Below are positions 4,961-10,355 of a stretch of DNA of 10,355 nt, in pieces (the first letter of the stretch is position 1; every line of letters starts with the position of its first letter). This DNA comes from Deltaproteobacteria bacterium (lineage in GTDB: Bacteria; Desulfobacterota; Binatia; DP-6). Under the pieces are notes generated by a model. That model ran no database searches. It had not been told where the DNA came from and saw only the letters and a program-made list of their open reading frames with translations. The stretch is from positions 573 through 10,927 of the forward strand of contig VBLD01000186.1 in NCBI GenBank assembly GCA_005879205.1, in the 5' to 3' direction. A program made the position numbers and the translations under genes.

Positions 4961-6286
4961 TCAGGGCCAGAAGAGCCGCCGCGCCTCGGCACGCAGCGTC
5001 TCGCGGAAGCGCGGGTGCGCCAGGTCGACGAGGGCGAGCGCCCGCTCGCGCTGCGTGCGGCCCTGGAGGTTCGCGGTCCCGTACTCGGTGACCACGAAAT
5101 CGACGAACGTGCGCGGCACGGTGACCACCGTACCGGCCGGGAGCTGCGCGACGACGCGCGAGACGGTTCGCCCGCGCGCGGTTGACGGGAGCACGTGGAC
5201 GGCCCGTCCGCCGCGGGCGAAGAGCGCGCCCATCGTCCACACGAGCTGGCCGCCGGGGCCGGTGTACATGGCGGGACCGATCGATTCGGAGGCCACCTGT
5301 CCGGTGAGGTCGATCGCCACCGCCTGGTTGATCGCCACCAGGTTCTCGATGCCGGCGATGCGCGGCAGGTTGTTCACCCACTCGACGTCGAAGAGCGCCA
5401 CCCGCGGGTTGTCGTGGCAGAAGGCCATGTCCGCGCCCGGGACGAGGAACGAGCCGGTCGCGACGCCGGGGTGGTACGTCTTGTACCGTCCCGTCGCCGC
5501 GCCGCCCCGGACCAGCTCGATGGCCGACGGGACCAGGATCTCGGCGTCGACCCCGAGGTCGCGCTTGTGCGCGAGGTAATCTCCCATCAGCGCCGACAGC
5601 GTGCCCGTTCCGATCTGGATCGTGTCGCGATCGTTGACCAGCGACGCGACGGCGGCGCCGACGGCGTCGGTGACCTCGCGGCGCTCCGGGCCGGGCTCGG
5701 GATACGCCGACGGAAGCGTGAACGGTTCCTCGCGCGACTCGACCACCAGGTCGAAATCGCCGAGCGGCACGGTGGCGTCGCCCGCGGACGAGAAGACGGT
5801 GTGGCCCACCTCGGCGATGCTGAGCCTGGCCGCGGCGAGGAGCGCCTTCCCGTGCCAGGGGCCGTACCCGAAGCCCACCCTTCCCTCGGCGTCCGGCTGC
5901 GACACCTCCGCCATGAAGACGTCGGGCGCCCAGGGCCCACGCCGTCCGGCCGCCGCGGCCCGGGAGCCGATGGCGTAGTCCGTCACCGCGAAGTCGCCGC
6001 GGCGCGCCTCCAGGCACGGCCGGACGAGCGGCGTGATGTAGTCGGTGACGCACAGGATGTGCTCGTCCCAGCCCGGGGCGTCCGTCGCCCAGGCGAGCGG
6101 GTAGGCGGTGGCCCCCTGCAGCACCCGGACGCCGCGCAGCTCGTCGCGCCGTTGGGCGAGTGCGCCCGCCAGCGTGCGCGGGACCCGGCCGAGCGGGAAG
6201 CGGACGAAGTCGCCCGAGCAAACCCGGGCGACCGCCTCCTCGGCGAAGACGAGCTTGCTGCCGAGCGCGGAGCGCCAGTCGTCCAT
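4961..6286 (-). CDS. Acetyl-CoA hydrolase/transferase (4-hydroxybutyrate CoA-transferase-like)
   Basis: A 441-residue cytoplasmic enzyme of the class I CoA-transferase superfamily (AcCoA_hydro N and C domains), of normal length. It transfers CoA between acyl groups through a glutamyl-CoA thioester. Visible landmarks are KLVFAEEAVARVCSGDFVRF at 11-30 (family start), QIGTGTLSALMGDYL (224-238) in place of QlGIGxxPxAv, the expected catalytic Glu at 249 in GVDAEIL, TGQVASESIGP (328-338), GPGGQ (343-347), and the C-terminal TEYGTANLQGRT (400-411). The sequence around the catalytic Glu is unusual: family members normally read GxH[TS]E, but here it is GVDAE. The donor and acceptor acids cannot be inferred. 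The ATG at 6286 matches the family N-terminus; it lies two nt after the TGA of a 33-codon stub and lacks a Shine-Dalgarno, so coupling is likely. The ParB-like gene follows 14 nt downstream. Confidence 0.88.
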   Translation of the reverse strand: MDDWRSALGSKLVFAEEAVARVCSGDFVRFPLGRVPRTLAGALAQRRDELRGVRVLQGATAYPLAWATDAPGWDEHILCVTDYITPLVRPCLEARRGDFAVTDYAIGSRAAAAGRRGPWAPDVFMAEVSQPDAEGRVGFGYGPWHGKALLAAARLSIAEVGHTVFSSAGDATVPLGDFDLVVESREEPFTLPSAYPEPGPERREVTDAVGAAVASLVNDRDTIQIGTGTLSALMGDYLAHKRDLGVDAEILVPSAIELVRGGAATGRYKTYHPGVATGSFLVPGADMAFCHDNPRVALFDVEWVNNLPRIAGIENLVAINQAVAIDLTGQVASESIGPAMYTGPGGQLVWTMGALFARGGRAVHVLPSTARGRTVSRVVAQLPAGTVVTVPRTFVDFVVTEYGTANLQGRTQRERALALVDLAHPRFRETLRAEARRLFWP

Positions 6287-6288
6287 GG

Positions 6289-6390
6289 TCAGTGGGAGAG
6301 CCCGATGTCGTAGGCGAAGAACGCGTAGCAGACGCCGCGCTCGACCCACGGCTCCGCGGGGACCTCGGCCGCGCCGGCGGTCTCCGGCAT
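6289..6390 (-). pseudogene. 33-codon stub, probable truncated gene
   Basis: An ATG at 6390, preceded by GGGGGT, opens a frame reading MPETAGAAEVPAEPWVERGV followed by CYAFFAYDIGLSH and a TGA. The segment VCYAFFAYDIGLS is hydrophobic-aromatic and looks like the first beta-strand of a folded domain, but the frame stops at once, two nt before the CoA-transferase start (TGACCATG). I read it as the amino end of a gene whose body was lost when the CoA-transferase gene came to follow it. It could also be a leader peptide that couples translation into the next gene. It follows the GT20 gene by 27 nt. No family is assigned. Confidence 0.4.
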
Positions 6391-6417
6391 GCACCCCCAT
6401 AGCACGCCGGGCGGTGA

Positions 6418-7815
6418 CTACTCGTATCCCGCGAGCAAGCCGAGAAAGCTCGACGCCCACCAGCGGACGTCCCGCGCCGCCACCTTCGCCCCGAGCGCCT
6501 GCATCCGGGTCCGGCGCTCCTCCGGCGACATGGCGAGGGCGACGACGATCTGCCGCCGGATCGCTTCGGTGTCGTACGGATTGACCGGCAGGGCCTCGCG
6601 CAGCTCGCGGGCCGCCCCCGCAAACTCCGACAGGATGAGGATGCCGTCCCCGCGGGAGTGGCACGCCACGTACTCCTTCGCCACGAGGTTCATCCCGTCG
6701 CGAAGGGGCGTGATCAGGGCCACGTCGGCGGCGACGTAGTAGGCGGCCAGCTGCTCGAGGTCGAAGGCCGTGTAGACGTAGGCGAGCGGCGACCGTCCGT
6801 CGAACGAGAAGCGGCCGGTGACGCGGCCGACGATCTCGTCGATGGTGCGTTTCATCTCGCGGAACTCCGGCACGTGGAACTGGGACGGCACGGTGATCTG
6901 CACGAGCGACACGCGCCGCCGCCATTCCGGGTGCCGCTCGAGGAAGCGCTCGAAAGCGAGCAGGCGGTCGGGGATCCCCTTGGTGTAGTCGAGCCGGTCG
7001 ACGCCGAGCAGGATGACGTCGGCACCGAGGGTGGTCCGGAGACGGCTCGCATGCGCCCGCACGGCGGCGTCCTCCGCTTGCTCCTGCAGGCGCGCCGCCT
7101 CGATGCCCACCGGAAGCGCCACCACATGCACGTCGCGCCCCGGCAGGCGTACGCGCGTACGTTCCTCGTCCGACGGCAGGTCCAGGAAGTGGCGCACGCA
7201 ATCGAGGAAGTTCTGCGTGTCCCCGTCGGTCTGCAGCCCGATCAGGTCGGCGCCGAGCATCCCCGCGAGCAGCTCGGTCCGCCACGGGCAGACGCCGAAC
7301 AGGGACGGCGGCGGGAACGGCAGGTGCCAGAAGAGACCGACGCGCACGGGCACGCCGGCGGCGCGCAGGAGACCGGGCACCAGGCTCAGGTGGAAGTCGT
7401 TGACCCAGACGAGGTCGCCGGCGGCGGCCTCCGCCCGCACCGCGGCCGCGAAGCGCTCGTTCGCCTGCTGATATGCCGTCCAGAACGCGGGCTGGAAGCG
7501 GCACCGGTTCGGGAACATGTGACACAGTGGCCAGAGGACCTGGTTGGCGAAGCCCGCGTAGAAGGTGGTGGCGTCGCGCTCCTTCAGGCCGACGGAGCGG
7601 ACCGGATACGCGAGTCCCGTGTCCGCCGGCGCGAGCTCCCCGTCGGCCGCCCGCGCGGTCCAGGCCACCCACATTCCGCCGTGCTCTCGCATGGCGTCGT
7701 TCAGGGCGTCGGCAAGGCCGCCGGCGGCGCGTCTCGGTCGCCCGCCGGAGGCTCGGCGGCTCACCTCGACGGGGGGGGCGTGCGAGAGAACGAGAAGCCG
7801 GCCCGACGAACGCAT
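6418..7815 (-). CDS. otsA: GT20 glycosyltransferase, trehalose-6-phosphate synthase-like (OtsA/GgpS family)
   Basis: A 465-residue enzyme, normal for OtsA, with no fused phosphatase domain. GT20 enzymes transfer glucose from a nucleotide sugar to a phosphorylated acceptor, normally glucose-6-phosphate. Landmarks are GGLADAL (32-38), WVNDFHLSLVPGLLR (137-151, for WvHDYHL), LFWHLPFPPPSLFGVCPWR (161-179), LGADLIGLQT (187-196), GVDRLDYTKGIPDRLLAFER (271-290, donor-site Arg274 and Lys279), TPLRDGMNLVAKEYVA (369-384) and SEFAGAARELREALPVNPYD (396-415). Two arginines expected to bind the acceptor phosphate are missing: the VSNR motif is LSHAPP (10-15) and the PSR motif is PSQF (310-313). The acceptor may therefore differ, for example glycerol-3-phosphate as in GgpS, so otsA is a family-level name. 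The ATG at 7815 fits the family N-terminus; the earlier in-frame ATG at 8022 gives Ser/Arg-rich shadow sequence. It lies 13 nt after the upstream stop and no OtsB is present. Confidence 0.82.
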   Translation of the reverse strand: MRSSGRLLVLSHAPPVEVSRRASGGRPRRAAGGLADALNDAMREHGGMWVAWTARAADGELAPADTGLAYPVRSVGLKERDATTFYAGFANQVLWPLCHMFPNRCRFQPAFWTAYQQANERFAAAVRAEAAAGDLVWVNDFHLSLVPGLLRAAGVPVRVGLFWHLPFPPPSLFGVCPWRTELLAGMLGADLIGLQTDGDTQNFLDCVRHFLDLPSDEERTRVRLPGRDVHVVALPVGIEAARLQEQAEDAAVRAHASRLRTTLGADVILLGVDRLDYTKGIPDRLLAFERFLERHPEWRRRVSLVQITVPSQFHVPEFREMKRTIDEIVGRVTGRFSFDGRSPLAYVYTAFDLEQLAAYYVAADVALITPLRDGMNLVAKEYVACHSRGDGILILSEFAGAARELREALPVNPYDTEAIRRQIVVALAMSPEERRTRMQALGAKVAARDVRWWASSFLGLLAGYE

Positions 7816-7828
7816 GTCGGGCGGGATT

Positions 7829-9616
7829 CTACATGCATCCGGTGCGCGCGAGCAGTACCGCGGCGATGCCGATCCAGTGCAGCAGGATCGGCGACACGAT
7901 GCTCTCGGAGCGCTCGCGTGCCAGACCGGCCGCGACGCCGAACACGAGCGCGCCGAGGATCGGCGCCGGTCCGCCGAGCATCGTCTGCGTGAGCGCGACG
8001 GGAAGGTGCTGGAGGACGGCACCCCAGGCGGCGTAGAGCGCGGCCGCGATCACGGCGGGTCGCGACAGGAACCACGGGCCGCCGCATTTCTGAATCGGGA
8101 AGCTGGTGAGAAGGCTTCCCTGGACGAGACCGCGGAAGATCAGCTCGCCCGCGACCGGGAGCGTGACGAGGGCCAGGAGCTCGGCCCACCCGGGCGCGGC
8201 AAGCGGGATCGCGGGCACCCACACGCCGCCCGCGAGCGCGCCGAACATGGCGAAGGGCACCACCAGACACCAGTCGAGCCCGGCGAGGCGCCGGAGGCCG
8301 TAGACCCCCGGGGTGCGAGACCCGCTCAGCAGGAAGAACGTGCCGCCCAGGCCGGCGAGCAGGAGCGGGAACTGGCTGGCCAGGCTCGGGGCCATCCCGC
8401 TGCCGAGCCCGACACGGTCGTCGAGCACACGCAGGATGAACGCCAGGCCGAGGGCGGCGGCCATCACGCTCGCGCCCCTCAGGGCCGCCGTGAGCGTGCG
8501 TCCGACGCGGCGCAGCAGCGTCGGCGCCGAGAAGGCCTGCTCGCACACCTGCGCGATCTGCTCCGGGGACACCCGGGTGCCCGTGGCGCGCGGCGATCCG
8601 CCGATCTCGGCCGAGCCGCCCCAGCGGTTGCCCGAGCGATGACCGCCCGCCTCGGGGTCGATCAGGTTCAGGTGCGCGTACACCTTCTCGAGGCTCGCCG
8701 GGAGGTAAGGATCGACCTGGCGCAGGCTGTAGGCCGCGGGGTTCGTCTGCAGGACGATCAGGCCGAGCCGCCGGCCGTGCAGCCGCCGCAGCTGTCGCTC
8801 CACCTCGTAGATGCCCGCGCTCGCGCGACAGACGATGGCGACCGAGCCGCCGGCGATCTCCGCCCGGACGAGCTCGTCGATCTCGGCGACGTCGTCGAAG
8901 TGCTTCGGCGGATACACCAGGCGGTCGATCGCGCGCAGGCGGTCGGCCGTGAATCGGAGCAGATCGGACGCCTGCCAGCGGCCGCGCTTCTTGAGCGCGA
9001 GCTCGCGCGCGCGGAGCTCGTCGATCGAGGCCTGCGTCTCGGCGAGCAGCTCGGGCGGCAGCCCGCAGAGATCCTTCATCTCGAGGCCCTGCGCATCGAT
9101 CAGGCCCTGGAGACGCAGAAGCGGCATGATCCGGACCCGTGTCTTGCCGTTGAGCTCGTTCAACCGGATGTGGTTCAGCAGCACCCAGATGGCGAGGATC
9201 GTGTCCAGGTCGGGATCGTTGGCGTAGACCGTCCAGTCTCGCTTGCGGAGGTCGAGACCCTTGCGGATCAAGACCATCGCCTGCTCGCAGGTCGCGAGCG
9301 TGAACGCGCGGACGCAGCCCTCGTGGTGGTCGAGGTTGTAGACCTGCCGCTTGGGGTCGATGAACGGCTCTCCCTGCGCGGCACCGTCGAGGAAGATCGA
9401 GCCCGATGCGAAGCTCCGCGCCGCGCTCGCGGTCACGCAGAACCCGTGCTTGATCCGGATCGTGACGGTCGGAGCCTCGATGCAGGTGAGCACCTCGCCG
9501 TCCCGGCCCCGCTTGATGCGATAGCGATCGAGGGGCGTCGCCTCGCGAACCGGCGGCCACGCCGGCGCCTGGGCATCCGGATCGCGCGCTTGGTCGAGGG
9601 CCTCGTTGCCGATCAT
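7829..9616 (-). CDS. DHH/DHHA1-like domain fused to a CPBP (CAAX-protease-like) membrane domain
   Basis: A 595-residue two-part protein. The soluble half (about 1-365) has NLDHHEGCVRAF (94-105) and NDPDLD (133-138), which resemble DHH-phosphoesterase metal sites, and EAGGHRSGNRWGGS (322-335), resembling the DHHA1 GGH motif. The DHH triad comes before the DPDxD motif, the reverse of canonical order. From about 383 there are seven hydrophobic segments (383-399, 413-430, 447-465, 475-490, 519-535, 551-565, 573-590). These carry a CPBP-type motif GELIFRGLVQG (490-500), then QHLP (His537) and LLHWIG (His580). The CPBP EExxxR first Glu is Gly490, FxxxH has Ala533 and HxxxN has Ile584, so proteolysis is doubtful. 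Start: ATG at 9616 is preferred because the 39 extra residues from an ATG at 9733 look non-coding, but neither has a good Shine-Dalgarno. It heads the run that continues into the GT20 gene, 13 nt away. Confidence 0.75.
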   Translation of the reverse strand: MIGNEALDQARDPDAQAPAWPPVREATPLDRYRIKRGRDGEVLTCIEAPTVTIRIKHGFCVTASAARSFASGSIFLDGAAQGEPFIDPKRQVYNLDHHEGCVRAFTLATCEQAMVLIRKGLDLRKRDWTVYANDPDLDTILAIWVLLNHIRLNELNGKTRVRIMPLLRLQGLIDAQGLEMKDLCGLPPELLAETQASIDELRARELALKKRGRWQASDLLRFTADRLRAIDRLVYPPKHFDDVAEIDELVRAEIAGGSVAIVCRASAGIYEVERQLRRLHGRRLGLIVLQTNPAAYSLRQVDPYLPASLEKVYAHLNLIDPEAGGHRSGNRWGGSAEIGGSPRATGTRVSPEQIAQVCEQAFSAPTLLRRVGRTLTAALRGASVMAAALGLAFILRVLDDRVGLGSGMAPSLASQFPLLLAGLGGTFFLLSGSRTPGVYGLRRLAGLDWCLVVPFAMFGALAGGVWVPAIPLAAPGWAELLALVTLPVAGELIFRGLVQGSLLTSFPIQKCGGPWFLSRPAVIAAALYAAWGAVLQHLPVALTQTMLGGPAPILGALVFGVAAGLARERSESIVSPILLHWIGIAAVLLARTGCM

Positions 9617-9789
9617 GATGGTAGAGAGAGTGCGACCCGCCGGGCCGCGAGGGGACGGACAAGCAAGCCGCGGGCCAATCGCGCGGCCGGTCGCCCGGGC
9701 CCTGTCGATGACGCACGAAAGCGTCGGGTTCATGCCGCCGACGTACGCTCTCGAACGTGGGTCGAGGCTGGACTACGAGCTCTGGGAGG
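9617..9789 (-). promoter_or_regulatory. Intergenic region between SIMPL and DHH-like/CPBP genes
   Basis: 173 nt with no convincing gene. Its left 117 nt (9617-9733) stay open in frame with the downstream gene and would add 39 Pro/Arg/Ala-rich residues if the ATG at 9733 were used. A promoter for the downstream run is expected here, but I cannot point to boxes or to a terminator hairpin after the SIMPL stop. Confidence 0.25.
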
Positions 9790-10355
9790 TCACTCGATCT
9801 CGTAGGTCACCTGCAGCGTCGCGGAGACCGTGGCCTCGCCCGGCTCGATCGGCGTCGGGGCCATGCGCGCCTCGGCGGCCATGGCCGCCTCGAACCGCCG
9901 TGGCGAGACGATCGGTCCCACCGACGTGCTGGCCGAGAGGACCCCTTTCAGACGGACGCCGAGGCCCTTGGCCACGCTCTCGGCCTGGGCGCGGGCGTCG
10001 GCGCCCGCCTTCTCGAGCGCACCGCGCAGCAGCTCGGCACGTTTCGAGAGCGAGAACTGGAGACTGCCGACGCGGTTGGCGCCGGCGCCGATCGCGGCGT
10101 CGATGAGACCGCCGACTTTCTCGATCCGCCGGCTCTCGATCTCGACCTCGTTGCGCGCGACGTACCCGGTGATGCGCGGCTCGCGCGGCTCACCGGGACG
10201 CGCCGGCTCGTAGCGCGGCTCGACCGTGTAGCGCGTGGTGCCGACGGTGTCCTCCGGCGCGAGGAGCGCCTTCAGCGCCGCCGCGACCGCGGCGCTGCGC
10301 TTGGCGTTCTCGACGGCCGCGTCGGTGGCGCGCGCCGCCGTCGTCTCGACGGCAA
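9790..10355 (-). CDS. SIMPL-domain (DUF541) protein, C-terminal 188 residues
   Basis: The 5' end lies beyond the window, so signal peptide and start are unseen. The visible 188 residues match the SIMPL domain through to its end: helix TTAARATDAAVENAKRSAAV, then EDTVGTTRYTVEPRYEPARP, then the hallmark RITGYVARNEVEIESRRIEK, then GGLIDAAIGAGANRVGSLQF, then helix RGALEKAGADARAQAESVAK, ending in the strand VSATLQVTYEIE. SIMPL proteins (E. coli YggE, BP26) are periplasmic or outer-membrane-associated oligomers linked to oxidative-stress tolerance and, in BP26, ring assembly; the exact biochemical role is unknown. The gene is on the same strand as the DHH-like/CPBP gene, 173 nt upstream of its preferred start, so it may belong to a separate transcription unit. 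Confidence 0.88.
   Translation of the reverse strand, partial: AVETTAARATDAAVENAKRSAAVAAALKALLAPEDTVGTTRYTVEPRYEPARPGEPREPRITGYVARNEVEIESRRIEKVGGLIDAAIGAGANRVGSLQFSLSKRAELLRGALEKAGADARAQAESVAKGLGVRLKGVLSASTSVGPIVSPRRFEAAMAAEARMAPTPIEPGEATVSATLQVTYEIE

Noticed and set aside
4257..6623. A single long minus-strand open frame ending in the ParB-like protein
   Set aside because: The part before 4946 is an out-of-frame shadow of the CoA-transferase and GT20 genes; only the part from the ATG at 4946 has a recognisable fold.
7761..9716. A 651-codon open frame on the - strand, overlapping the DHH-like/CPBP gene
   Set aside because: The translation is Arg/Pro/Gly-rich and lacks motifs, whereas the other minus frame shows clear membrane segments and conserved motifs.
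7565..9805. A 746-codon open frame on the + strand
   Set aside because: It lies antisense to the DHH-like/CPBP and GT20 genes, is dominated by Arg/Ala/Gly/Glu without any domain, and is the kind of stop-free shadow expected in very GC-rich DNA.

Overview
The window is very GC-rich, gene-dense bacterial chromosome, about twelve genes in 10.4 kb. The mix of an NtrC-type regulator, a haem-binding-domain protein, a phasin-like protein, a Cys-rich secreted repeat protein and a CoA-transferase fits a soil or sediment deltaproteobacterial-type lineage (Myxococcota/Binatota-like). This placement is inferred from style and content only. I see no rRNA, tRNA, CRISPR array, transposase, integrase or phage gene.

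Left part (1-2637): the last 62 codons of a sigma-54-dependent regulator (+) converge on a DoxX-family membrane protein (-). A frameshifted gene tail overlaps, by ATGA, an ICMT/PEMT-type membrane methyltransferase (+). A minus-strand set follows: a CMD-family protein (AhpD fold, no redox cysteines), a phasin-like coiled-coil protein, and a small exported protein that overlaps the phasin-like gene by ATGA.

Middle (2638-4105, +): a small membrane-anchored haem-binding protein with one CxxCH, divergent from the CMD gene, then a secreted 14-cysteine protein built from two copies of an apparently undescribed C-x17-CH module.

Right part (4140-9616, -): a tight run, read right to left, of a fusion between a DHH/DHHA1-like domain and a CPBP (CAAX-protease-like) membrane domain, a GT20 trehalose-phosphate-synthase-like enzyme, a 33-codon gene stub, an acetyl-CoA hydrolase/CoA-transferase, and a ParB-N-domain protein. 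The ParB-like gene stops at an amber codon, but its frame continues sensibly for 38 more codons. Spacing is 13-14 nt at two junctions, so co-transcription is likely, but no pathway obviously unites these genes. The window ends inside a SIMPL-domain (DUF541) protein.

The points most worth a second look are the DHH-like/CPBP fusion with degenerate protease motifs, the Cys-rich repeat protein, the GT20 enzyme lacking two expected acceptor-site arginines, and three broken or truncated coding segments (653-824, 4140-4259, 6289-6390). The broken segments may be true decay or assembly errors.
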